This document shows positions 1 through 6,582 of a stretch of 11,073 nucleotides of DNA, piece after piece (within the stretch, counting starts at the first letter, position 1; every line of letters starts with the position of its first letter). This DNA comes from Pseudomonadota bacterium (GTDB lineage: Bacteria > Myxococcota > UBA9042 > PHBI01): assembly GCA_005788935.1 (NCBI GenBank), contig SYAK01000071.1, positions 1 through 11,073 of the forward strand, given 5' to 3'. The notes under the pieces were generated by a model. It worked only from the letters and a program-made list of their open reading frames with translations, made no database searches and had not been told where the DNA came from. Made by a program: the position numbers and the translations under genes.

Positions 1-94
1 CCGCGATGCCGACGACGAGCCGACGACCGGCGTCGCTCGGGCTGACTGCGTGTTCCGGGTTCGTCGTGACGGTCTCGGGGGCAGGATCGCTCAT
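1..94 (-). CDS. 5' end of an unidentified CDS leaving the window
   Basis: An ATG at 94-92 overlaps the TGA of the upstream TPR gene in an ATGA arrangement, the usual sign of translational coupling. Only 31 codons are visible. They begin with a polar, proline- and threonine-rich stretch of about 23 residues and then enter what looks like the first beta strand of a Rossmann-like or P-loop fold (RRLVVGIA, residues 24-31). This strand resembles the opening of flavin prenyltransferases (UbiX, usually RLVVGISGASG) and also of several kinases. The distinguishing glycine-rich loop lies outside the window, so no function is assigned. That it is a real gene is inferred from the 4-nt overlap and the open frame to the window edge. 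Confidence 0.5.
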   Translation of the reverse strand, partial: MSDPAPETVTTNPEHAVSPSDAGRRLVVGIA

Positions 95-1113
95 CCGTGG
101 GACGGACGTTGCGCGACCGGACGCGGTTCGTCAACGCCGACCGCCTGCGGTCGCGGCATTTCTGCCGTGGGGCGCATCAGCCGCGGCTCGAGGGTCGCGA
201 CGTGGCGCGCGAGCTCGCCGCGCGGATCCTCGGCCGTGGGGTCGTTGAGGTAGGCCCGGTAGTGATGCAGCGCCTCGCGCAGCCGCCCCGCGCTCTCACA
301 GGCGCGACCGCACGCGAGGTGGCATTCGGCGAAGTCGGGACGGAGCTCGAGCGCCCGCTGGAAGCGCGCGAGCGCCTCGGAGACTTCCCCCTGCCGCGCG
401 AGGACCTGTCCGACCGCAAAGGTCGCGCGGGCGTGCCGCGGATCGCGCTCGAGGATCGCCGCATAGGCCTCGAGCGCCTCGTGGAGCCTGCCACACTTGA
501 GGTAGCAGTTACCGAGGTTGTAATACGCCTTCAGGTAATCGGGCGCGTCGGCGAGCGTCTGGCGATACTGGGAAATTGCCTCGGTGTTCAGGTCGAGCAG
601 CGCGAGCACGTAGCCGAGCATGAACCGCGCCTTGTAGAAGGTCGTGTCGACCTGAACCGCACGGCGGAAGGCGGTCGCGGCGGCCTTGAGGTGTCCCTTC
701 TCCTTGAGGGCGTGCCCAAGGTTGAACCAGGCCCGCGAATGGTCAGGACGGAGCGCAACCGCGACCTCGTAGGCGTGCACCGCAAGCGCGATCTCGCGCG
801 CCTCGAACCATGCGTTGCCGAGTGCGAACGCATAGTCGGGCTGACCGGGGTCGAGGCGACGCGCCCGGACGAAGGCGACGCGCGCCTCGTTCGGCAGGCC
901 GAGGGCCGCGAGCACCGAGCCGAGGGCGTAATGTCCGTGCGCGTGGTCGGGCTCGAGGACGGCCGCCTCCGCGAGGTGGACCCACGCCTCCGCGTCACGC
1001 CCCTCCGTATGCAGGGCGAGGCCGAGCCGTCGCATCGCCGCGGGGCGCCCCGGCCCGATCCGGTTCACGAGCGCGAGCCAGGCGAGCTTGACGTGGGCCA
1101 TCAGGTTCTTCAT
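91..1113 (-). CDS. Eight-repeat TPR protein
   Basis: This is a 340-residue tetratricopeptide-repeat protein. From residue 24 to about 295 there are eight consecutive repeats in an exact 34-residue register (starts near 24, 58, 92, 126, 160, 194, 228 and 262). The position-32 proline is present at residues 55, 89, 123, 191, 225 and 259, and consensus W/Y-x-x-L-G cores occur, for example WFNLGHALKEKG near 129-140. No signal peptide or membrane segment is evident, so it is probably a cytoplasmic scaffold or adaptor. The last 40 residues are proline-rich and look disordered. The ATG at 1113 was chosen because GGAGG lies 6 nt upstream and the TPR homology starts soon after; the same frame stays open another 950 nt upstream, but that stretch is antisense to usg and has the composition of a shadow frame. 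It is followed by an overlapping gene (ATGA). Partner proteins cannot be read from the sequence. Confidence 0.88.
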   Translation of the reverse strand: MKNLMAHVKLAWLALVNRIGPGRPAAMRRLGLALHTEGRDAEAWVHLAEAAVLEPDHAHGHYALGSVLAALGLPNEARVAFVRARRLDPGQPDYAFALGNAWFEAREIALAVHAYEVAVALRPDHSRAWFNLGHALKEKGHLKAAATAFRRAVQVDTTFYKARFMLGYVLALLDLNTEAISQYRQTLADAPDYLKAYYNLGNCYLKCGRLHEALEAYAAILERDPRHARATFAVGQVLARQGEVSEALARFQRALELRPDFAECHLACGRACESAGRLREALHHYRAYLNDPTAEDPRGELARHVATLEPRLMRPTAEMPRPQAVGVDEPRPVAQRPSHG

Positions 1114-1143
1114 CGTCCGCCTCCGGCCTTGCCTCCATCGACT

Positions 1144-1155
1144 AGCGTAGCACCC
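1144..1155 (-). promoter_or_regulatory. Possible extended -10 promoter of the TPR gene
   Basis: On the minus strand the sequence reads TGC followed by TACGCT (1149-1144), an extended -10 element about 30 nt before the ATG at 1113. No convincing -35 hexamer is found 15-18 bp upstream. The same TGC-TA(c/g)... pattern occurs before nuoB. This is a suggestion from pattern only. Confidence 0.3.
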
Positions 1156-1212
1156 TCGCCACGCCGGGAACAGAGGGCAGGCCGCATCCGACCCTCTCCA
1201 ACGAGCGAGCCC

Positions 1213-2358
1213 ATGGGACAGCACGAAGCCCCCGCCGAGAACGTCGCCCTCTTCGGCATCACCGGGGCCCTCGGCCGCGAGCTCCAGGCCGCGCTCGAGG
1301 TCGACCAGGACGCCATCGGTCGCTTCATCCCGGTGGCCGGGACAGGCTCGGCGGGGGCCTCCGTGACCTGGCGCGGCGCGAGCCTCCCGGTCGTGGCGCC
1401 CGGCGCAGTCGACCCGTCGAAGGTCGACATCGCCGCCCTCGCCTGCCCCGCCATCGTCGCACGTCGCGAGGGGCCGCGACTCGTGAAGGCGGGTGTCCGG
1501 GTGGTCGACGCCTCCGGAGGGCTCGCACGGACCCCCGTGGCGTCCGGCCTCGCAGGGCCCGCTCGGCTGCGCTGGCCGAGACTGGCCAGCTGCGGCGACC
1601 TCGCGGACGAGACCGTCATCGCCCTCCCTGGCGACATCGCCTCGACGCTCGCGCCCGTGCTCGAGGCGCTGACGGCGGCCGCGGCGCCAGGCGTCGGACT
1701 CCTGCCGCCCGTCGTGACCGTCGACGCGGTGGTCCTCCGCTCGGCGGCCGCCGCGGGGCGTCGCGGGGTCCAGGCGCTGTCGTCCCAGGCCGTCGCGCTG
1801 CTGAACTACCAGCCCGTCCTCGACCCGGCACCCTTCCCGGCCGCGCTCGCGTTCAGCGCCGTGGCCCCCGCGCAGGATGAGGCCCTGCTCGCCGAGGGGA
1901 CAGCCGCCGACGAGCTGCTGGCGCTGCTGCCCGCCCTCGCATCGGTCCCGATCGGCATCGTGCCAGTCCTCGTGTCGGCCTTCTCCGGTCTCGCCGCGGT
2001 CCTGACCGTGCGATTCCGCGAGACACCGTCGCTCGCACGCGCCGAGGCCGCCCTCCTCGCCCACCCCGACGTCGAGGCGGCCGCCGCGCTGCGCGACCTC
2101 GATGACGTGGACCTCGAGGACGACGACGACAGCGACGCGGCCCCGACAGGGCGACCCGCCCCGACCGCAGCCGAGGATGGCGCGAGAGGCGCCGCAGGGC
2201 TCCGGGACGCCCTCGACAGCGACGCGGTCCGGGTCAGCTCACCGAGCCTCGGAGCAGACGGGGCGCTGCGCGTCGTCGTGATGGCGGACCCACTGCACCG
2301 GACCGCGGCCGCCTGCGAGACCATCATCGCGCGCTGGCTCGCGGAGGCCTCCGACTGA
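1213..2358 (+). CDS. usg: Usg-like aspartate-semialdehyde dehydrogenase homologue, catalytically dead
   Basis: This 381-residue protein follows the fold of aspartate-semialdehyde dehydrogenase (ASADH) from end to end. It has an N-terminal Rossmann glycine loop (FGITGALG, 14-21), the AGRRGVQAL helix (181-189) and a C-terminal VVMADPLHRTAAA helix (355-367). The catalytic residues of true ASADH are missing. The NPNC(S/T)T cysteine loop reads VIALPGDIASTL (135-146). The glutamine of the YQAVSG loop aligns with R176. The RVPV arginine aligns with I249, and the GH(S/A) histidine aligns with L260. The altered cysteine loop is close to that of E. coli Usg (VIAVPDSLTSQL, recalled from memory), and the Q-A-x-x-LLN segment near 192-198 also matches Usg. 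An acidic, probably disordered insertion (296-309) is unusual. No Shine-Dalgarno motif precedes the ATG at 1213. Role unknown; a partner-binding or regulatory pseudoenzyme is an inference. Confidence 0.8.
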   Translation: MGQHEAPAENVALFGITGALGRELQAALEVDQDAIGRFIPVAGTGSAGASVTWRGASLPVVAPGAVDPSKVDIAALACPAIVARREGPRLVKAGVRVVDASGGLARTPVASGLAGPARLRWPRLASCGDLADETVIALPGDIASTLAPVLEALTAAAAPGVGLLPPVVTVDAVVLRSAAAAGRRGVQALSSQAVALLNYQPVLDPAPFPAALAFSAVAPAQDEALLAEGTAADELLALLPALASVPIGIVPVLVSAFSGLAAVLTVRFRETPSLARAEAALLAHPDVEAAAALRDLDDVDLEDDDDSDAAPTGRPAPTAAEDGARGAAGLRDALDSDAVRVSSPSLGADGALRVVVMADPLHRTAAACETIIARWLAEASD

Positions 2359-2359
2359 C

Positions 2360-2434
2360 GTGCCAAAGTGACATGTTCGCGTGACACGCCGTGCCACTGT
2401 GCCACTGTGTCACACGCTGCTGTCACGCTGGCAC
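2360..2434. repeat. 75-bp mirror-spaced dyad of eight GTGNCA half-sites
   Basis: Starting 2 nt after the usg stop, five GTGNCA copies read forward (2360, 2368, 2381, 2391, 2399) and three read in reverse (TGTCAC 2408-2413, TGTCAC 2421-2426, TGGCAC 2429-2434). Around the centre at 2397 the outer sites are exactly symmetric: GTGCCA 2360-2365 mirrors 2429-2434, GTGACA 2368-2373 mirrors 2421-2426, and GTGACAC 2381-2387 mirrors GTGTCAC 2407-2413. The middle is a direct repeat, GTGCCACT twice (2391-2406). It could be a multi-site operator or enhancer for the downstream sigma-54-like promoter, or an RNA hairpin after usg; no T tract follows. Confidence 0.75.
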
Positions 2435-2486
2435 ATTGGCCGGCGACGGTCCGCCAAGAAACCCTGTGAATTCAACACCCGAAACC

Positions 2487-2502
2487 TGGCATGATTCTTG
2501 CC
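2487..2502 (+). promoter_or_regulatory. Sigma-54-type promoter (-24/-12) of the FN3/CFI-box gene
   Basis: TGGCA (2487-2491) and TTGC (2498-2501) are separated by 6 nt, which fits the consensus TGGCAC-R-N4-TTGCW with correct GG/GC spacing; the sixth base is T and the final base C instead of the consensus. The predicted start of transcription is near 2513, only about 3 nt before the ATG at 2516, which implies a leaderless or nearly leaderless mRNA. The dyad centred at 2397 would sit about 115 bp upstream of that start, the usual distance for an enhancer-binding protein. A weak alternative housekeeping -10 (TAGCGA, 2503-2508) has no matching -35. Confidence 0.55.
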
Positions 2503-2515
2503 TAGCGAGTCCGAC

Positions 2516-3736
2516 ATGAAGACGCTCCGTCCGTTCATGACCCTCGGCGCCCTCGCGCTCCTCGCTGCAGCGCCCGCGGCCCGCGCGGAAATCCCGAACT
2601 ACGCCTTCGTCGGCATCGAGGGCGAGGGCGCCCTCGAGGGGCAGCTCTCCGACCGCCTCGGCGTGACCGTGAACGCGACAACGCACGTCATCAACGTCGA
2701 CGACTGCGAGCGCTATCGTGGCGGCGAGGCGACGGTGACCTTCCGCGTGAGCCCGCTGCCCGCTGGCAACTGGCAATACGCGGTGGCCTACGCCCCGCCT
2801 GGCAAGACGTGCGCGACGACCAACGCGAACCCCGAGGCGACCGACGGGTCGTGCTTCGTGCCCGCCGCGCAGCGCGAGCTCACGGAGACCTCGATCTCGC
2901 TGCGCGTCGACTTCGCGAGCCTCATCGGCAGCGACTGCGACGCAGACACGGAAGGCACGGCGAAGCTGTACCTCATCCTCGAGGAGCCGACGCTCGCGTC
3001 CGTGAAGTACGAGACCGTGGACGTCCTCACCGACCTCGAGCCGCCGTCCGCGCCGACACTCGACGAGGCGACAGGTGGGGACGAGCGGATCGCGCTGGGC
3101 TGGAGCGACGAGGTCAACGACGCGAGCGCGACCACCTACACGGTCTACTGGGACGACGTGGCGTTCGGCGACGACGATCTGGACGCGGTCTCCTCCGCCG
3201 ACGACATCGGCGCGACGTCCTACGACATCGACAGCGCGCTCGAGAACGGCCGGACCTACCATGTCGGCGTCGTCGCGGTCGATGACGCGGACAACGCCTC
3301 GCCGCTGTCGAACATGCTGACCGCGGTCCCCGAGGAGACCCTCGACTTCTGGGAGGGCTATGTCGCGGCTGGCGGCGACGAGCCGGGCAACTTCTGCTTC
3401 ATTGCGACCGTTGCGCACGGGACGGCGATGCACGAGCACCTCGACATCCTGCGGGCCTTTCGGGACGATGTCCTTGGCACCACCGCGACAGGTCGCGCCT
3501 TCGTCGAGTCGTACTACCGCTACGGGCGCTTCGCCGCAGCCTGGATCGCGGACGAGCCGACCCTTCGCGCCGCGGTGCGCGTGATCCTGGCGCCCGTCGT
3601 CTGGTGCGCGTGGCTCGTGCTGACGCTCGGCGCGCCTGGCGCCTTCGCTGTCGGGCTCGCCCTGACCGCGGCCTTCATCCTCGCGCGGCGACGCCTTGGT
3701 GCGACACGCCCGCACCTCGCCAAGGAGCCGTCGTGA
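2516..3736 (+). CDS. Secreted FN3 protein with C-terminal CFI-box and membrane anchor
   Basis: This is a 406-residue exported protein. The first 24 residues form a Sec signal peptide with cleavage likely after AARA. Residues 25-175 are an all-beta-looking domain of unknown family with four cysteines (64, 99, 113, 141), suggesting disulfides. Residues 176-272 are a fibronectin type III domain (PPSAPTL start, WSDEV core, YTVYWDD strand, TYHVGVVAVD strand). A CFI-box follows: CFIATVAHG (294-302), then an HLDILRAFRDD and RAFVESYYRY pattern (309-336). The C-terminus has hydrophobic segments (about 357-390) ending in RRRLGATR. In known CFI-box-CTERM proteins the motif precedes such a tail; surface or envelope location is inferred. 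The ATG at 2516 is required by the signal peptide, although it has no Shine-Dalgarno motif and lies directly after the promoter. It overlaps the next gene by one base. The ligand is unknown. Confidence 0.85.
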   Translation: MKTLRPFMTLGALALLAAAPAARAEIPNYAFVGIEGEGALEGQLSDRLGVTVNATTHVINVDDCERYRGGEATVTFRVSPLPAGNWQYAVAYAPPGKTCATTNANPEATDGSCFVPAAQRELTETSISLRVDFASLIGSDCDADTEGTAKLYLILEEPTLASVKYETVDVLTDLEPPSAPTLDEATGGDERIALGWSDEVNDASATTYTVYWDDVAFGDDDLDAVSSADDIGATSYDIDSALENGRTYHVGVVAVDDADNASPLSNMLTAVPEETLDFWEGYVAAGGDEPGNFCFIATVAHGTAMHEHLDILRAFRDDVLGTTATGRAFVESYYRYGRFAAAWIADEPTLRAAVRVILAPVVWCAWLVLTLGAPGAFAVGLALTAAFILARRRLGATRPHLAKEPS

Positions 3737-4488
3737 TGCGTCCGCTGATGATGAGCCTCGCAAGGACCGGTCTGGCCGCTGGGACGGCCGCGTTGGCGTT
3801 GACCTCGGGCGGAGCCGCGGCGGCGAAACCGCAGGAGGGCCCTGGCCGCATGTTCGAGCTGCACGGGGGCAACTACGGGCCCGCAGTCGACTCGACCTTC
3901 GGAGACGCGGACAAGACCCCATGGGCCGATGTCTTCGGCGGCAAGCAGCTGACGCTCCTGCGGGGGCACTTCGACTGGCAGCTGTGGAACGGCTTCGGGA
4001 CCGTCGCGGTCGGTCTCGGCGGGGGCTACGGCTGGGTCGATGGCTACGCGCGCGACGGCGACGGCGAGGCGACCGAGGACGAGGTCGGCTTCAACCTCAT
4101 GCCCCTCTCGCTGTCGCTCGTCTACCGCTTCGACTGGGCCACAGCCCGTTACGGGTTTCCCCTCGTGCCGTACGGCAAGGCCGGGCTCTCGGCGGGGCTG
4201 TGGTGGGCGACCGACGCGAACGACGACATCTCGAGCGCGGTCGGTGCAGGGGGCGCCTCGCGGCGCGGCTCGGGCCTGACCTTCGGCTGGCACGCCGCGG
4301 GCGGGCTCATGTTCCTCCTCGACGTGCTGGCGCCTGGCATGGCGGCGAGCATGCGCGACGAGGCCGACGTACGAAACACCTACATCTTCGCAGAGTTCAG
4401 CCATAACGTGCTGGACGACTTCGGCGGCGGTCGTTCGCTCGTGCTGAGTGACGACGCGCTCTCCTTCGGTCTCGCCTTCGAGTTCTGA
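3736..4488 (+). CDS. Outer membrane beta-barrel protein, MXAN_2562-like
   Basis: This is a 250-residue outer membrane protein. The signal peptide covers about residues 1-30 (ending GGAAAA). The mature part opens with FELHGGNYGPAVDSTFGD and a DVFGG motif. It continues as alternating amphipathic strands rich in aromatic and glycine residues (VAVGLGGGYGWVDGYA, LSLVYRFDW, PLVPYGKAGLSAGLWW) and ends in a terminal phenylalanine (LAFEF), as expected for a BAM-assembled barrel. The opening and the VPYGKAGL strand match what I recall of the MXAN_2562 family of myxobacteria. The ATG at 3736 overlaps the previous TGA by one base and has AAGGAG 8 nt upstream inside the previous gene; a GTG at 3733 is a possible alternative. 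The tight coupling suggests that the FN3/CFI-box protein and this barrel act together at the cell envelope. The substrate or cargo cannot be deduced. Confidence 0.8.
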   Translation: MRPLMMSLARTGLAAGTAALALTSGGAAAAKPQEGPGRMFELHGGNYGPAVDSTFGDADKTPWADVFGGKQLTLLRGHFDWQLWNGFGTVAVGLGGGYGWVDGYARDGDGEATEDEVGFNLMPLSLSLVYRFDWATARYGFPLVPYGKAGLSAGLWWATDANDDISSAVGAGGASRRGSGLTFGWHAAGGLMFLLDVLAPGMAASMRDEADVRNTYIFAEFSHNVLDDFGGGRSLVLSDDALSFGLAFEF

Positions 4489-4519
4489 GCGGCGAGGCCC
4501 CCGACGGAGACCGCGCACG

Positions 4520-5395
4520 ATGGCCGAGGCGTCGCCCCGCAACATCCTCCTGACCCTGCAGTACGACGGGACGGGTTTCTCGGGTTGGCAGTACCAGCCT
4601 GGAAAGCGGACCGTGCAGGGCGAGCTCGTGCAGTCCATCGAGGGCATCGTCGGCCATTCGGTCGAGGCCTGGGCGAGCTCGCGGACCGATGCGGGGGTGC
4701 ACGCCCGCGCGATGCCGGTGAGCTTCGAGACGACGAAGGCCATCCCCGAGCACGGTCTCCTGCGCGGGCTCAACGCGCGGCTCCCGCACGACATCTCGGT
4801 GACCGCGATCGGAGCCCTGCCGCTCGGCGTGCGCCCGCGCGACGTGGCGCTCGCGACGACCTACCTCTACCGCGTGCAGCTCGGCCCGCGACGGGCCCTC
4901 GCGAGCCGCTTCGCGTGGTGCCCGAAGCAGCCGCGCTGTGACCTCGACGCGATGCGGCAGGCGAGCGCGCACTTCCTCGGCGAGCATGACTTCGCGGCCT
5001 TCCGCAGCGTCCATTGCGACGCAAAGTCGACCCGACGCACCATCCACGCGGTGACGCTCGAGATCGACGCCGATGATCTGGTGACGATCTCCATCACCGG
5101 CAACGCATTTCTACGCAACATGGTGCGTATCATGGCCGGCTCGCTGATTTCGGTCGGGCTCGGGCGGCGGCCTCCGGAGTGGATCAGCACGCTGCTCGCG
5201 ACCCTGCGGCGAGACGACGCCGCACAGACCGCGCCTGCCCTCGGGCTGACCCTTCACACGGTGCACTTCGACGGCTACCCGCGCATCGGCAAGCGCGCGC
5301 TCGAGGTCACCGGCCGCGGGCCGACGGAGGACGATTCGGCCCCCGCATCCGCGGTCGAGTCCGTGGTTGACGACGACGGCCTCGCCGGGGGATGA
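4520..5395 (+). CDS. truA: tRNA pseudouridine(38-40) synthase TruA
   Basis: TruA converts uridines 38-40 in the anticodon arm of many tRNAs to pseudouridine. The 291-residue protein shows the family motifs in order: LQYDGTGFSGWQYQP (13-27), the catalytic SRTDAGVHA (54-62, nucleophile D57, equivalent to E. coli D60), GLNARLPHD (83-91), the YLYRV tyrosine motif (115-119), HDFAAFRS, and NAFLRNMVRIMAGSL near the C-terminal core. About 25 acidic, probably disordered residues extend beyond the usual end. The ATG at 4520 was chosen because the conserved first strand starts at residue 9 and GGAG lies 11 nt upstream. It lies 31 nt after the barrel gene and overlaps the next gene by 4 nt (ATGA), so it is probably co-transcribed with both. 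A usg homologue two genes upstream recalls the gammaproteobacterial usg-truA neighbourhood. Confidence 0.95.
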   Translation: MAEASPRNILLTLQYDGTGFSGWQYQPGKRTVQGELVQSIEGIVGHSVEAWASSRTDAGVHARAMPVSFETTKAIPEHGLLRGLNARLPHDISVTAIGALPLGVRPRDVALATTYLYRVQLGPRRALASRFAWCPKQPRCDLDAMRQASAHFLGEHDFAAFRSVHCDAKSTRRTIHAVTLEIDADDLVTISITGNAFLRNMVRIMAGSLISVGLGRRPPEWISTLLATLRRDDAAQTAPALGLTLHTVHFDGYPRIGKRALEVTGRGPTEDDSAPASAVESVVDDDGLAGG

Positions 5396-6576
5396 ACGAG
5401 TCGATGCTCGAGACGCTCCTCACCGAGAAGAAGACCATCGTCGTCGTCGGACCTGGCGGCGTCGGCAAGACCACGACGTCGGCGGCGCTCGCGGTCCACG
5501 CGGCGCGTCTCGGGCTGAAGGTGCTCGTGCTGACGGTCGATCCTGCGCGCCGACTCGCGAGCTCGCTCGGCCTCAAGGAACTCGGCAACCGCGAGGTCGA
5601 GATCGACCCGGCCCACTTCGAGGAGGCCGGGGTGCCACTCGCCCCCGGCCCGTCCGGGCGCCCGGGGCAGCTCTTCGGGATGATGCTCGACGTGAAGTCG
5701 ACCTTCGACGACCTCATCCGCCGCCATGCGCCGACCGTCGCCACGCGCGACAAGATCCTCGGCAACCCCTTCTACGTGCAGGCGAGCTCGGCGCTCGCGG
5801 GGTCGCAGGAGTACATGGCGATGGAGAAGCTCTACGAGCTGCGCGAGAAGCGGGCCTACGACCTCATCGTCCTCGACACGCCCCCGACCGCCAACGCGCT
5901 CGACTTCCTCGACGCCCCCGACCGCCTCGAGGACTTCATGGGCTCGCAGACAGCGAAGATGCTCGTCCAGGGCGCGAAGGCCGCGGGGCGTTTCGGGCTC
6001 GGCCTGCTGAAGCTCAACACGATCATCGTCCGCGGTCTGAACCGCTTTGTCGGCGCGGACATGTTGCTGAATCTGCTCGACTTCATCCAGTCGCTCCACG
6101 AACTCTACGCCGGCTTCAAGGAGCGGGCTGGCCGGGTACGGGCCATCCTGCGCGGCCCCGACGTGAGCTTCCTCGTCGTGACCTCGACCGATCCGGCCGC
6201 TATCGATGAAGCTGGCTTCCTCTCCGCGCAACTTGAGCGCAACCGGATGCCCTTTGACGGCATGATCGTGAACCGCGTGCGCGAGAGCCGCGTCCCCGAC
6301 GCAGCACTTGACGGCCTCGCGCATCGCATCCGGGCCGAGGCCCCGCCGCTTGGCGATCAGGAGGCGCTGCGCCGAATCGCCGAGGCGGCCGAGGCGGCCG
6401 CGCGGGCCTGGAACGTCGTCGTGGCGCGCGATGCCGAGGCGCTCGCCACGCTGTCGCGGGCGGCAGGCGGGCGGAAGGCCATCGTCCCGGTCCCGCTCTT
6501 CAGCAAGGACATCCATGACATCGGGGCGCTGTCCCGCTACGGCGAGCTCGTCGCGCGGGCGACGACGTTCGGCTGA
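5392..6576 (+). CDS. ArsA/Get3-family ATPase, cysteine-free
   Basis: This is a 394-residue SIMIBI-class ATPase of the ArsA/Get3 family. It has a P-loop GPGGVGKTT (20-28), a switch I-like TVDPARRLASSLGL (48-61) and a switch II-like LDTPPTANALDFLDAP (161-176), followed by a hydrophobic helical region (about 186-245) where Get3 proteins hold a client-binding groove. The signature lysine of the deviant Walker A (GKGGVGKT) is replaced by proline at position 21; as I recall, mycobacterial ArsA-like Rv3680 is similar. The protein contains no cysteine, so it lacks both the arsenite-binding cysteines of ArsA and the CXXC zinc pair of Get3. Arsenic extrusion is therefore very unlikely, and no arsB, arsC or arsR is nearby. 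It starts with ATGA overlapping truA and ends 6 bp from a convergent gene. Client and partner are unknown. Confidence 0.88.
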   Translation: MNESMLETLLTEKKTIVVVGPGGVGKTTTSAALAVHAARLGLKVLVLTVDPARRLASSLGLKELGNREVEIDPAHFEEAGVPLAPGPSGRPGQLFGMMLDVKSTFDDLIRRHAPTVATRDKILGNPFYVQASSALAGSQEYMAMEKLYELREKRAYDLIVLDTPPTANALDFLDAPDRLEDFMGSQTAKMLVQGAKAAGRFGLGLLKLNTIIVRGLNRFVGADMLLNLLDFIQSLHELYAGFKERAGRVRAILRGPDVSFLVVTSTDPAAIDEAGFLSAQLERNRMPFDGMIVNRVRESRVPDAALDGLAHRIRAEAPPLGDQEALRRIAEAAEAAARAWNVVVARDAEALATLSRAAGGRKAIVPVPLFSKDIHDIGALSRYGELVARATTFG

Positions 6577-6582
6577 CGCGGC

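Noticed and set aside
97..1212. Upstream in-frame extension of usg reaching back to position 97
   Set aside because: It is antisense to the eight TPR repeats, has shadow composition, and the ASADH fold starts just after 1213.
1114..2064. N-terminal extension of the TPR protein antisense to usg
   Set aside because: It has low-complexity Gly/Arg/Glu composition, and GGAGG directly precedes the ATG at 1113, where the TPR protein begins.
2360..2434. CRISPR-like repeat array
   Set aside because: The repeated unit is only 6-8 bp with no spacers of constant length; the arrangement is a dyad, not a repeat-spacer array.
2423..3922. Long minus-strand open frame of 499 codons across the FN3/CFI-box gene
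   Set aside because: Its translation is Arg/Gly/Val/Asp-rich with no motif, while the plus strand gives a signal peptide, FN3 domain and CFI-box. GC-rich DNA keeps antisense frames open.
5275..6516. Minus-strand open frame of 413 codons opposite the ArsA-like gene
   Set aside because: The plus strand shows the P-loop and switch motifs; the minus translation is shadow-like.
5392..6576. Arsenic resistance operon
   Set aside because: The ArsA-like protein has no cysteine, and no arsB, arsC, arsD or arsR gene is present.
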